Shown here one piece after another: positions 50,615 to 60,529 of a stretch of DNA of 64,000 nucleotides. The position numbers were made by a program, and so were the translations under genes. Position 1 is the first letter of the stretch. The number at the start of each line of letters is the position of its first letter. This stretch comes from Erpobdella octoculata (lineage: Eukaryota; Annelida; Clitellata; Hirudinida; Erpobdellidae), in the NCBI GenBank assembly GCA_963978895.1, contig OZ022238.1:14224262-14288261 (forward strand), given 5' to 3'. The notes beneath the pieces were generated by a model. That model ran no database searches and was not told the origin of the DNA. It saw only the letters and a list, made by a program, of their open reading frames with translations.

Positions 50615-52876
50615 TTATTTTTCTTCTCTCAAAAATATACACTGTTGAACAAGTATTAGTGTAATTTATCATACACTTGTATTTAGTGAAATTACTAAAT
50701 ATTATATAAGAATTTATTATGTTATATAAATTGTTTTATAAATTATGTATATATAGGGCAAGGCATCCATTGATGTGAGAACGTCTAGACTCCACACTCC
50801 TTTGATGATATCTGTAATATTTGGATACCTTCCCATTGTGGAGTACCTTGTTAATAAAGGTGGTATTTTTCGATTAGCATATGGCTTACAAGGATTTATA
50901 ATGAAGTTGATTATGATATAAAATTAAGTTAATATTTTTGATTTGCTTAATTAAAATAGTAAGTTAGTCGATACTTTTTGAAATATCTATTTATTTTATT
51001 TATTTGAATTACTTAGTAAATTTCAATTGTATGCAGTGTGAAATAATGTTATATATTTGAAATAATACATTTTTTGATGGCAGTTATTGGGTGGTTTTGT
51101 ATGGAAAGCCTGCGAAAACCAACCTATGCTCATGCAAATCTGTTAAGTAGTGTGGATTTCTATAAAGAACACATATATTTAAACAAATTGTGATTTTGGA
51201 GAATTTTATATATTATTAAATGTTCCCTTTAATTCAGGCGCTGATCTTGACATCCTTGATGTGAATGGACATAGCTCTCTATGGCATGCTGTTCATAAAA
51301 AAAAAGTTCTTTTAGATGTAGAAGATGCAAATGAAATTAAAGAGGTCACATTTAATTAGTTTTTTTATTTTTATTGAAAAGTATTTTGCTCTTATTTTTT
51401 ATGTTTCAATAAAATTTATTTAAGCTGTGCTTCAGATGTTAAAGAATTAATTTGTTTAAATTTAATTTTATATTTTTAATCATTTCAAATATTTTTAACA
51501 TTTTCAGATCATGAAAGACTTGTCATTGCACCATTATCAAGAAAGTCCCGGTCTACCACTGGCCTGCTTCCTTGCTAAGAGAGGAGCAAATTTTCGAGAA
51601 ACTGACTTTGATGAGAATATTTATAAAGTCATAAAATCCTTTGCTGAGTAGGTTGAAGCTTGCAAATAACTTTTTTTGTGTTTAGGTTTTTCTAAAACAA
51701 CAAAAAATCTTAACTGCACAAGTGGATAAAGATATATACTTTTTTTCTTGTTTTATATTTTTTAAAATAATTGTACATTTTTAAATTGTTCATGAAAGAG
51801 CAACAAAATGAACTAATTTTTCTGCATCAAATGACATTTATATTTAGTAATTTGGATGAATTATTAATTTAGGACTTCAAATCTTAATTTCTCATGCTTA
51901 AAATTCAATTGATAAGTTTGGCTTGTTTTACAGTTGTTTCATTTTCAAATTGTTAAGTTGCAACATTTTCTAACTGAATAAAATTATATGGTGTATTAGT
52001 TGATGGAGAAATGAATCGATAAGTAATTAGAGACAGCATTTATAAAGTTGCTTAGCATTATTTAATTAAATAGGTTTTTTTTATATTATTGACTTTATTT
52101 AATTTAATAATGCGATCCTGACGGACAGTAACAAGGAAGAAGACTGTGGGCTGTGCTACGATGACAAGGCTTCCGTGACCTTCAAACCATGCGGGCACAA
52201 AATTCTATGCAGTCAGTGTTGTTTTAAAGCCAAGAAGTGCCTTAACTGTAAGACCACAATTGTTGATAGAATTGGACCAGGTTTGTATTAGAAAGTAAAA
52301 ATATGAACATTTGTCATTAATTTTTGAGCAAAATCTATCTTGTGATCAATAACAATGTTTTCTGTCGAAGTTGAAAACTATTTTGAAAATGTTTTGCATA
52401 ATTTTAAAAATTGCAGTAATCTGGTTTATTGTTTAATTCATAGCACAAATAAATTTGTCAATGAGTTTCATTATATATAATCTATTTCACCTAGCTCCAC
52501 TTAGCTTTAATTTTTTGTTTTGATTTCACATCACTAAATCCATTTGAAAAAATTAATAATTGCGAATCCAGATTACTCCGTCATGTTTGTATTAACCACA
52601 TTTGCTAAATAAGATGCATACCAGAAATGTTGTTACTTTTAATGAATCATCCATACTGAAGTAAGCATTTTCATTAACAATTAGATATTTGATTTTATCG
52701 CAGATGACCAGCCTGTTGAAATACCAGCTGTGAATCTGTGCCCAGTCTGTATGGATGCTGAATGCGACATAGTCTTCCAATGTAACCACTGGATTTGTAA
52801 GAAGTGTTCCAGTAGTATCAATGTGTGTCATATCTGTAGACAGCCGGTTCAGCAGAAAATACTAGTCAAAAGATAG
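32983..52876 (+). CDS. MIB: Mind bomb-like E3 ubiquitin-protein ligase
   Basis: Seventeen exons join to 2457 nt (818 residues): 32983-33196, 37174-37345, 37668-37774, 38217-38411, 40536-40730, 43846-43992, 44823-44927, 45808-45917, 46179-46276, 46830-46986, 49772-49926, 50415-50541, 50757-50859, 51238-51344, 51508-51647, 52129-52280, 52704-52876. All borders are GT-AG and phases agree. Order: MIB/HERC2 domain (1-70; [13 protein letters not shown]), ZZ zinc finger (75-125; CSSC, CDTC, CPVC), second MIB/HERC2 domain (145-229; [20 protein letters not shown]), a linker (230-440), about seven ankyrin repeats (440-650), RING (717-756; C-x2-C, CGH, C-x2-C twice) and C-terminal RING (772-810; CPVC, CNH, CKKC, CHIC). 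Mind bomb proteins ubiquitylate Notch ligands for endocytosis; two RINGs resemble MIB2, since MIB1 has three. An in-frame TAG 33 nt upstream and the AAAATGG context support the start. Exon 6 is a partial duplicate of exon 5. Orthology (MIB1 or MIB2) is not settled. Confidence 0.93.
33479..35701. mobile_element. Palindromic TA-rich MITE inserted into the hAT left end
   Basis: Ends are CACTGATCTCTATAATATAT and its exact 20-bp reverse complement (35682-35701). The flanks are an exact 8-bp duplication TGTAGACC (33471-33478 and 35702-35709). The element itself would be about 100 bp of TATTATA-rich palindrome, now split by a Helitron-like insertion. The 8-bp duplication suggests a hAT-mobilised MITE. 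Confidence 0.8.
33518..35643 (+). mobile_element. Helitron-like element, ~2.1 kb
   Basis: Begins A|TCTTATATATAAAAATG and ends CCCGGGCAACGCCGGG (hairpin), TAACCCAG, CTAG|T, as expected for Helitron insertion between A and T. Near the 5' end are a (GTTT)n run and a block AACGGCCGAACAGATTTAAT then TGAAATTTGGCACA. Near the 3' end is the family minisatellite (35440-35600). No Rep/helicase coding region recognised, so it is non-autonomous. A 76-codon frame at 34087-33857 (-) matches nothing I know. Confidence 0.75.
35963..36735 (-). pseudogene. hAT transposase (ZBED-like) C-terminal pseudogene
   Basis: The - strand reads [18 protein letters not shown], an in-frame TGA near 36659, then a 225-codon open stretch. 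That stretch ends in the hAT dimerisation signature: [17 protein letters not shown], then [21 protein letters not shown] and ASSVPVE are diagnostic of hAT transposases, the ZBED4-like branch in particular. The N-terminal BED finger is not present and the nonsense codon makes it inactive. Confidence 0.85.
36905..37173. other. MIB intron 1, 3' end
   Basis: Ordinary intron sequence up to the acceptor CAG at 37171-37173. Confidence 0.6.
38491..38924. repeat. 27-bp satellite-like array, about 16 near-identical copies
   Basis: The unit (ATTTAATAAATTTTCAAATG plus TTTAAAT) repeats head-to-tail with essentially no variation except at the right end. It encodes MFKYLINFQ repeats in one frame only because 27 is divisible by three. 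It lies in MIB intron 4. Confidence 0.95.
38936..40535. other. MIB intron 4, remainder
   Basis: A possible transposon tip near 39770 (AGCAGGGGGTGCAAGGAGG). No extra exon seen. Confidence 0.4.
41075..43055 (+). mobile_element. Jockey/CR1-group LINE, copy 2 (5'-truncated, interrupted)
   Basis: Same family as 16066-19110 but on the + strand. It shows [13 protein letters not shown] near 41090, the GVPQGS block near 41250-41290, an interruption, then FADDT near 41905, [20 protein letters not shown] near 42150 and a C-terminal region to about 42725. The 3' UTR shares CGAGATTCATATCTTCGGATG with copy 1 and ends in AATAAACCAAACAAACC. Multiple frameshifts and stops make it a dead copy. Confidence 0.88.
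41312..41889 (-). mobile_element. Fragment of a second LINE family nested in LINE copy 2
   Basis: The - strand encodes the C-terminus typical of LINE reverse transcriptases: [20 protein letters not shown], then [14 protein letters not shown] and [10 protein letters not shown] (41825-41592). A 3' UTR follows that contains two partial copies of an ATAAGAAGAATAGTAACTCA block and ends GGAGAAATAAA (41312 side). The insertion replaced roughly 30 bp of the host LINE between the GVPQGS and FADD blocks. Confidence 0.8.
43846..43992 (+). other. MIB: MIB exon 6, a partial duplicate of exon 5
   Basis: 147 nt, phase 1 at both ends, open, with its own acceptor (CACAACAG) and donor (G|GTGAGTTGT). It aligns with the last ~138 nt of exon 5 (40593-40730). 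Shared peptide: QVVN.DWC..IET...[20 protein letters not shown], with one 6-nt insertion that adds two Ser. Similarity continues about 30 nt into the following intron, so the duplicated block included the donor site. Confidence 0.9.
44094..44310 (-). mobile_element. Short Helitron-like element in MIB intron 6
   Basis: On the - strand it starts near TATATATAAAAGGCAGCGTG and ends CCAAGCAACTTCAGC..GCTTGCTAG followed by T. Similar layout to 49381-49629 but with a weaker terminal hairpin and no clear TC start. Confidence 0.5.
46380..46545 (+). repeat. Dispersed repeat C, copy 1
   Basis: Shares CCTCACTAATTGCGAGC, AAGCCTG.ATAAAG, GATCAAATATGATCTACGAC and AGGAAGTACTTA with 55850-56215. A shorter match lies at 43745-43790 (ACAGCTATTTCAGTCTTAAA). 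Family unknown. Confidence 0.7.
47025..49147. mobile_element. hAT-like element in MIB intron 10
   Basis: Ends are CAAAGTCGGATTAAG and CTTAATCTGACTCTG (13 of 15 pair), each followed inward by a GGGCCC block. The flanks GCTACTTC (47017-47024) and GCTGCTTC (49148-49155) differ at one base and are the likely 8-bp target duplication. It contains dispersed repeat A (47500-47820) and a TAGAGATCTGCACTGGCCCG tip (48287), so it has itself been hit by other insertions. No transposase recognised. Confidence 0.75.
47500..47820. repeat. Dispersed repeat A, copy 2
   Basis: Close match of 3180-3511 over nearly its whole length, in the same orientation. Confidence 0.75.
49381..49629 (+). mobile_element. Complete minimal Helitron-like element, 249 bp
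   Basis: Sits between A and T: A|TCTATATATGTGG ... CCCAAGCATCGCTGGG (hairpin-like), TAACCCTG, CTAG|T. The interior AGAACGGCTGGAGTGCTTTG then ACAAAATTTTGCATGGAG is the conserved 5' block of this repeat class. It is too short to code and must depend on another element. Confidence 0.8.
50575..50608. repeat. (AT)n microsatellite after MIB exon 12
   Basis: Simple repeat in intron 12, preceded by an ACACAAACGCACACACAT run. Confidence 0.9.
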
Positions 52877-52928
52877 ATGTAATGCTCTGTATTCTATGTA
52901 GTTTGAGATCAATCATTTATGAAACATC

Positions 52929-52934
52929 AATAAA
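52929..52934 (+). promoter_or_regulatory. Polyadenylation signal AATAAA of the MIB-like gene
   Basis: AATAAA 53 nt after the stop codon, followed by a TGTTGATG.. GT-rich stretch. A short 3' UTR is implied. Confidence 0.7.
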
Positions 52935-53019
52935 ATGTTGATGACCAATGGTTGTAAGAGTTTAAGTTGCCAACGTTTTTAATGGGCCCCAGCCTTTTTT
53001 AGTGAAAAAATCTCGTTTT

Positions 53020-53560
53020 TAAGGCTTACTTGTTAAATACCTTTTATTAACCTTGTCGCTAGATTTGCTTACTTGCTTGAATGTTTGCAAAACTTGAAAG
53101 TGAAAATTAACTAACTTCCCGTTCTCCAATCAAGCTGAAGTTTGAAATAAAGGCTCACTCTTCATGATGATGCATTCTGTTCAAGTTTGGAAATTTTCTG
53201 AGAACATTAATTTTAATGGAAAATAATATTTATTTATGTTTAAAAAAAATCAACCTTGTTTTTACGGCTTGTTAAATTTATAATATTAACTTCACCGCTG
53301 ATCTTGCTTGCTCGGATGTTTGCAAACCTTGAAAATGGAAATTAACTTTATAAAATTTTTTTAAATTAAAAATAATAATTATCTTATGTTTTAAAACAAA
53401 TCAAATACAATTAGATAAATGTTTACATATATAAATTCAAAAAATGTCATTTTAAAAGAAATTTTTTGCAATAAATGAGAATCCACCAAACCCAGAAGTA
53501 TAAAGGGATTTGGGAAAAAACCTGCTTTTTAGGGCTTACTTGTTAATTAATTCAACTTCA
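53020..53560 (+). repeat. Dispersed repeat D, copy 1 (internally duplicated)
   Basis: Shares AACCTTGAAAGTGAAAATTAA, the CTTCCCGT..TCCAATC.AGCTGAA block and TTTTACGGCTTACTTGTTA-like ends with 58690-59035. A second partial unit lies at 53275-53350. Confidence 0.7.
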
Positions 53561-53699
53561 TTATGTCACTTTTTTCATGTAATAGTGTACATCTATTAGA
53601 TTTCAGATCGTTCTTTAACAGCATTAAACAAGAACAAAGTGTAAGCAATACTTCAATTACAGCTGTGAATGAGAATCAATCAATTTTTTGCAGGAAATG

Positions 53700-53890
53700 C
53701 ATCCCAAACAAGTAAAGAAAAAAGGAGTTTTTCAACACAAACTTTTTTTTAATTGAATCATGTATTGTCATCCAGTATAAAGCTATGCTGAAAGTTTCAG
53801 CTTCCTAGCTAGTTTAAATTTACTTGCAAGATTTATGTACAGAGAAAGCCACACACACAAACAGAAATTGCAACCTAAATAAAAGTTCCT
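53700..53890 (+). repeat. Dispersed repeat B, copy 2
   Basis: Matches 6640-6845 and the reverse of 29390-29625, with the AAGCCACACACACAAACAGA block at 53844. Confidence 0.75.
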
Positions 53891-54733
53891 AAAAAATGGC
53901 ATAGATGTATATTTTTGTTGCTTCAAAAATAGTAGATGACCCAGGGAATGGAGTGAGGTCGTGTCTCATTTTCAGAAAAATTTTCTTAATAGAATAAACG
54001 TTTTCCTTAAATATGGATGCTGGCCGATTATGGGTGCTCTTTTATCTATAGCGATATAATACAGTATATATTCGCGTGTGAGCCAGCAAATTTAAATCAT
54101 TTTAGCTTACTCAACAGGTGGCCTAGGCTTATCTTATATGAGTGATCAATAATTCTGTGATGCAGTGTTGCTACACTCTTGTATATTTTCAAAGTCACTC
54201 AAACATCTTTTTAAAAAATGACGTTTAAGGAACAGGAAACGACGCCTTTTTCGATAATAATACAGAAGACAATATAGATGAGGACACTGACGGACTGACG
54301 CCTATGAAAACAATGATAAAATGATAGCTGCAGAGTTTCATCGTCTGTTTGACAAATCAGATGACGATTCACAACTTAGATTAAATTTGAAAATCTGTAT
54401 AATCATTTAAAAACCTTTAATCAAACTATCGTTATTTTTTATCCATGTTATTAAATATTTTTAACTCTATGATTTTGGTTACGAGGACTACGTGATCTAG
54501 TCAAATTGATATTGTGATGATTAATTTCAATTCAAATCAATAAAATATCAAAGATATCTTTATTATTTTTAAGAATAATTATATCAATCACCACGCAAGT
54601 AAATAATTATTTTTTTCATCCGCAATCACTGCTCAAAACAACGTTTTATTGAGTTTACTAAACACATAAAATTTCCAAGTAAGGTTCGGCCTACCCTACA
54701 TGGTCATGCATAGCATATCTCTTATATTAAACA
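53891..54733. other. Intergenic, no gene recognised
   Basis: AT-rich DNA with no supported gene or element. Confidence 0.4.
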
Positions 54734-55503
54734 CAGGGCTGTAACCAGCTATAGGGCCGCCCTCCTCAGTTTTGTTCAGGCCCCCCAGTTTTGGTCGGTC
54801 TCCCCAGCTCAATCAGGCCCCCCAGTTTTTTGTATTGCTTTCCAGTTCAACAAAGCAAATTTAGGTGTCTTATTTAATAAGTTGTTTCAATTTGCTATGG
54901 CAAAGGATGATAAATTGTGTAGAATATTACAAAACATGCCTAAAATGCCAAGTACATGTCGTCTCTTATCAAAAACGAGGTAATCAAATTCGTCGTTGGA
55001 AGTTGCAACATATGCAATGCTGCAGTACCGCGATGCATTTCCAAATTGTTTCAGCTGTATGCCGGAGCAATCACCATCGAGGTGTCGACTGCTACGTGCA
55101 AGAGCAGTTTCTCCACTCTTACGCGGATTCTGCGGCCTTATCGCTTAAAGTAGAAAATTTTGCCTAGAAATCGCGCCGTATTGTTCTCGGATTCTCTGAC
55201 ATTGTGACCCATGTTATGTGTTTTTTTATAAAATGTTTCCGTGTAAATTATAATTGTTTGTAAATGTTGTGTTATCGTTTTATTTACATGCTTCGGGAAG
55301 TTTTCATGTTGATTCAGAATGTTTTCAAATTCAATTAAATACGTAGAATAAGATTCAAATTTCAATCTCTAAACCTGTTTTTTGCGTGAAGCACATTTTA
55401 AGGGTCAAATCACTGGAATGCACTTATGTGAACAGAAAATTTATACAGTGCCCCCCAAAAAGTTCTTGGGCCCCCCATTTCCAAATTCCTGGTTACGACC
55501 CGG
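54734..55503 (+). mobile_element. hAT element with transposase remnant
   Basis: Ends CAGGGCTGTAACCAG and CTGGTTACGACCCGG pair imperfectly and have GGGCCC/CCCCCC-rich subterminal DNA. The flanks ATTAAACA and ATTACGCA agree at six of eight positions. The + strand contains a hAT dimerisation-type peptide (see 54980-55155). Confidence 0.7.
54980..55155 (+). pseudogene. hAT transposase C-terminal fragment
   Basis: The frame reads LYAGAITIEVSTATCKSSF then STLTRILRPYRL, the conserved SxSTATxERSFSxLxxIK segment of hAT transposases. An upstream TAA at 54979-54981 interrupts the same reading frame, so it is a relic. Neighbouring frames over the same DNA are shadows. Confidence 0.7.
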
Positions 55504-55849
55504 ATTACGCATTTCAAGATTTCCACGGATCCTATTTATCATACATTTTTCTAGTGTAGATTCGCATTTCTTTAAGTTTTCAGGAGTCTATTTAAAATTA
55601 AAATAAATTGATCTGAATTTGTAACAAAAGCATGAGTTTTGTAATGTTTAAGCATAAAAAACATCAAATGTACCACTTTTTTAAAAAATTGTTTTTAAAC
55701 TGTAAGAAAATAAACAACTCAAACCAGAGCTGCAACACGTTCAAAATTTTGTTTGCTAAAAACCCTCAAGAAATCGACTATACTGTAACATGAATTTTTA
55801 AAGCATAACCATACTGTAACATTTCTCTTACGGTATGCCTATTATATAA

Positions 55850-56215
55850 TTTATATATACCTCCACCTCACTAATTGCGAGCCAGTCCTAAGCCTGAATA
55901 AAGAAGGAAGGACAATTCCGAGGTGGACATGAGTTCATTTTTGGCGACCCAACCCAAACCACCACTTTCTCAACCCAATCCAACCCAGCCCACCTGAAAA
56001 GTTAATTTTTCTAACCCAACCCACGCGTGGGTCCAAAAATTGGACCCAATCTGACCCGACCCAACCCACGCATGTGTCAAACAAATTGGACCCAGCCCGA
56101 CCCGACTCAACCCAATCCAACCCATGGTTCAGGGTCAACCCAACCCATGTCCACTTCTGGGACAGTTAAAAGAATCAAATATGATCTACGACAGGAAGTA
56201 CTTATGTGCTTCCAA
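55850..56215 (+). repeat. Dispersed repeat C, copy 2, split by a MITE
   Basis: The left half (55855-55917) and right half (56160-56215) together match 46380-46530. The interruption is the 242-bp element at 55918-56159. Confidence 0.75.
55918..56159. mobile_element. hAT-type MITE rich in GACCCAACCC motifs
   Basis: Flanks GGACAATT (55910-55917) and GGACAGTT (56160-56167) differ at one base. The ends CCGAGGTGGACATGAG and, read inward, CAGAAGTGGACATGGG pair well. The interior is a degenerate array of CCCAACCC/GACCCGACC units whose - strand translates as Gly/Trp-rich peptide; this is not a gene. Confidence 0.75.
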
Positions 56216-56258
56216 CAAACATCAATATTGCAACAAGGCTATTTGTAAAATATCAACA

Positions 56259-56264
56259 TTTATT
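56259..56264 (-). promoter_or_regulatory. Polyadenylation signal AATAAA of the riboflavin transporter gene
   Basis: AATAAA on the - strand begins 5 nt after the stop codon; the 3' UTR would run into the MITE/repeat C block at 56215 and below. Confidence 0.6.
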
Positions 56265-56269
56265 ACGCT

Positions 56270-57822
56270 TTAATATCCACTTTTGAAGATTTTGAAAACG
56301 TTAACGAGAAGGAAGGCAATAATGGCTCCTGTTAGAGAACCAATTTGAGTTAAAGCGCCAAAGAAGAGGAGCCAGTTTTTTCCTTTAAACGTCGACATAA
56401 TGTTGGCAATGCTGACTTTCGTGAAAGAAAAGATGGCGGTCATTGCAACTTGCGTCAGAATCTAGTAAATAAATGAGTTTATTAATAAAAGTTGATAATA
56501 AAAAGGTTTTAAGTAGTTTCACACGTTTTAATTAATCGAACTTAATATTTAAATAATACAAGCAAACATACTGTGCGGTATAAATTTGTTTTATTTCAAA
56601 AAAATCAGTAACTAACCAGAGCAACAATTCCAGCTATGTCGTATTGCAGCGGTGGATGGGGACTGAGAGTGGCCAAAACAACTTGATAAGCTGCTAACAC
56701 CGTGCCCAAAAGAGCCAGGATGGCAACGATAGAGAAGCGCCTGACGTGTATAAAAAGTGTCAAGAAACAGGCAATTGGATTCACTAACACAGACAGCTTC
56801 ACATGTAAATTGTAGGCAGTTTTCCCGTATGGCTGAGCCGAATATGTTTGGAGAGCTGGCAGGAACCCGTTGACCAGAGCACTTAACCATGCAGTGATTC
56901 CAAGGAGGGCAATTGCTTTAACATAATATAAAGATTCATTTTGCGGAGGCTCCGTTAGAAAAACTTCATCGTCGTTTTCGGTAATGTCGTTGATGAGTGC
57001 CACATCTCCAGAAACGCTCTGTTCGGGTTTCGGCTCGATGCCTCTCGTACTTGCACACTGAAATGTCATGTTGGCACATGCCGCCGAAACCTGTTCAACG
57101 TTTGGCTCGGCAAAACTATCCCTTTGTCTGTCGATGTCGTTACGTTGTTTCTGGAGACGAATTTCTTTAAATCTCGGAAAAAAATGAATGAGAAGAAAAG
57201 AAACGAGAGATGTGCTTAAAAGTATGGCAATTATCAAAAAAAATATCGAAACGCCAAAACGCTCTTTACTATTTTCGTCATCTGTTAGCTGCACCAGACC
57301 AACCAAGGCCGGTATTAAACCGCTAAGTCCTTCGCCTACAAAAAGAGCTATCATGTAGGCTGACGAAAAATTGGACATGTATGGAAAGTAGAGAACTGAC
57401 GACGTACAATCGACCAGAGACATGAAAAACGAAAGCACCAAAAGTCCGGTACTGTGCTGTCCATCAAATATTGCCCAGTAGCTTGTACGATCCCAGAAAA
57501 ATATAAGGAGAACTGAAGAAGCTATGCCGATGCTGATGATAAGAATTATTATTGGCCATTCCGTGACTTTGTTTGGAGCTAAAGTCTTGGCCAAACCATA
57601 TGCCAGCGGTCCGATATTCGCGATCTGAATTATAATTACCAGGTACGAAGCGAGGTTCCAGCTTTCTGGTAATTTTTGGACAAGCATAGGCAACTCAACC
57701 CAGACTCCGTTGACATCGATCCAGGAGCTGGTGGCAAACAGAACGACAAGAAGGAAAAGCCAAACGTCGATCTGCTTCAGGTAGTCCCTCAAACCTCTGA
57801 TGCTGCTTCCAAAGTCAGCCAT
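56270..57822 (-). CDS. SLC52A: Riboflavin transporter, SLC52 family
   Basis: Two exons, 57822-56617 and 56461-56270, join in phase 0 across CTG|GTTAGT ... ACTAG|ATT to 465 residues plus TAA, the usual size for SLC52A2/A3 (about 445-470). The family is recognised from the first membrane segment followed by SWIDVNGVWVELP and LPESW, the IGPLAYGLAKTLAP region, the LVDCTSSVLYFPYMSNF segment and the C-terminal FGALTQIGSLTGAIIAFLLVN helix. About eleven hydrophobic segments are visible, with a long acidic variable loop (roughly 210-300). These proteins carry riboflavin across the plasma membrane. An in-frame TAA 12 nt upstream and the AAAATGG context support the chosen start. Nearly all coding sequence is in one exon; only the last two membrane helices lie in the second. 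No paralogue assignment (A1-A3) is attempted. Confidence 0.93.
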
Positions 57823-58689
57823 TTTTTCTTCTTAAATCTGTATTGTTAAACTGTGCCAGTACTAATAAATAAATTTATAGAAAAATCACACTTAGCTGGT
57901 ATTGCTAGTAAAACAACCGATTCAACATCTACACAAACATTTATATTCCATACCGTAAATTTAACCAGTCTCGTTAACCTCTAAAATTATGTTATTCTAA
58001 CTAATCTAAAACAGGTTTGCGTGGCACAGGCAATTAATTTAAATTAGGGCTTTCTTAATCAACTTTATAGCCCCGCATATGATACTAGCCTCGCTCTAAT
58101 AAGCTCGCGACTTAGCATACCTTTAATTTCATTTCTTATGAACCCGGTGTACACACATATCTATTTAGATATCTATGTGCACACATCTTCAACATTTATT
58201 TAAATATGTGTATGTACACTTACAGTTCTATCTAAGGAAATGGAAATATAAATTTAAAAAAACTGATGATATAATTATTGTTAAAATTTTACCTTTAGAA
58301 TCTTCATTTAGAATTTTCATTTATTTAAAGTATTTCTGATCAGTGAACGTGTTGATCAATTTTATGAACACGTGTATGCAATGTAAATCAATATAAATAT
58401 ATTACTTAATTACTTAATGCTTAAGTAGTTCATTAACTGGCTATTTAATTCGATTGAGCAGTTTTTATATACTGATTGGTAAATCGCAAGTTTCTTGAGC
58501 TTGCTTTAAGAAAAATTATAAATGCGTGAAGTGCTCTGTCATGAGACGAGGGTTGGAGCTTTGTTAAAAGAAAAGTTGGTTATTGAACACTTTTGCTTAC
58601 ATTTGACTAAACAAATAAATAGCATGGTGTACAATTTAAATCATTAGAACCTTCAACCAAATTGACATAAGCTGTGACTTCATCGGCAA
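57823..58689. other. 5' flank of the riboflavin transporter gene
   Basis: 5' UTR and possible promoter; no TATA or other site can be assigned with confidence. No other gene seen. Confidence 0.4.
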
Positions 58690-59035
58690 TCCTTTTAAAT
58701 TCCTTATATTAACTTCACCGCCGGTCTTGCTTGCTTGCTTGATTGTTTGCTTGCTGGAATGTTTTCAAACCTTGAAAGTGAAAATTAACTAGCTTCCCGT
58801 CATCCAATCGAGCTGAAATTTAAAATATTGACTCACCCCTCATGACAATACATTGAACATTTAAAACAATTATATATGCTTCAAAACAAAAACAAATCAA
58901 ATACAATTAAATAAATATTTACATATATAAATTTAAACAATGTCGTCTGAAATTGTTTTGCAATAAATGAAATTCCGGTAAATTTAGAAATAAAAGGGAT
59001 CTGTTAAAAAAACCTGTCTTTTACGACTTACTTGT
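58690..59035 (+). repeat. Dispersed repeat D, copy 2
   Basis: Matches 53020-53560 in several blocks; includes a short (GCTTGCTT) run. Confidence 0.7.
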
Positions 59036-59298
59036 TAGTCAGTGTTTTATGACATACACAAAGTGTATTACACATAGGTAAGCATTGATGGACATAAAGG
59101 TGGTGGTGAGGGCAGCCGCCCCTATCAATATGTCTGGAAAAATTGTACCCAACCTTTTTCTTTGCGCCAGATATTTTTTAGCAAATGAATGATTTTTTAT
59201 TTTTAATGTATGGAGATGAGTAAATGTGTGGAGGAGATATACTGCTTAGAAATTGAAAGATTAAAAAAGGAGCTGAAAAAATTAGCAGGCTAACCAAA

Positions 59299-59438
<140 letters not shown>

Positions 59439-59743
59439 TTATAGAAATTAGTATACTTACATGCTTCAGAAAAAGCTGTTCACATGTTGCCACATGGTCG
59501 TTGTCTCGATGTATTGTACAAAAGTATCAGCCTCGCAATATAGCATTATAGGATAAAGTGAGCTATCACCGTCATCCGAACGTTTTTGTTAAATTAAAAA
59601 AAAACTTGTTAAAGATTAAAATCAAATAGCATTTCACTGCACTCATTAATATTTTCTACATCACATAATCACATGTACCTTGCTTGAAAAAAATTTAAAT
59701 TAACGTTTTTTTGAGATATTGTCAATAAAGTGTAAGCCTCTGG

Positions 59744-60381
59744 CAGCGACGGATCCAGGGGGATGGGGGAATGCACCCCCCTTCATCAGATTACCAAAAA
59801 AATATTTTTATTTGCTATAGAAAGATTTCTTTTTAAAAAAGCCCCCCTCCCCAGCTTCGTCGCTCCACAAGATTGCTTCTAAACACCAGCAAAGTGCAAT
59901 TAATATCCCATTACTATTCCTATGGGATACACGCACATATATTTTATTTAAATTTTTTATCTTATTTTGTATATTTCATATATTTTCTGTCAATTCCATT
60001 TTATATACAAGGTGGTTCCTAAATTTATTTTGAAAAATATGATTCTTATAAAAAAAACTCAAGCTGTCTCAAGCGCTTTCCATCCTTAATATAATTAAGC
60101 GCTAATGTCTACAAGTCTGCTTTTCTGGTAATATTATAAATTTTGTTATAATTATTTTGCAAACTGCAGTCTTGTTATAAAAATAAGCAGTTTTATTATA
60201 ATTTTAATATCGTATTTTTTCCAATTAGAAAGTTTTTTCTAAAGAAACAATATATAAAACCAATAGTGTTATTTTAAAAATTGAATAAAATCTTTGCCGA
60301 TAATATGTGATCATTACACCCTCTCCCTAGGATCGGTATGTTAGATCATCCCCCCACTGGAAAATCCTAGATCCGTCGCTG
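59744..60381. mobile_element. Probable hAT-like element, 638 bp
   Basis: Terminal inverted repeats CAGCGACGGATCCAGG and CCTAGATCCGTCGCTG pair at 15 of 16 positions, with GGGGG-rich subterminal DNA. The flanks GCCTCTGG and GCCTTAGT match only in part, so the target duplication is unclear. No coding content recognised. Confidence 0.65.
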
Positions 60382-60529
60382 GCCTTAGTGTATGGTATTT
60401 CTGATAGTAGTTTTAGGCAAGGAGACTGCTGTGTTTCGATATAATATCTCCATGCAATTTGCCAGTGTTTCTCTGAAAATCTAATCTAACTTACCAACGA
60501 TCTACTTTTGACAGCAGCACACTTGAAAA

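Noticed and set aside
55935..56138. Gly/Trp-rich 67-codon frame
   Set aside because: Translation of the GACCCAACCC-type repeats of a MITE.
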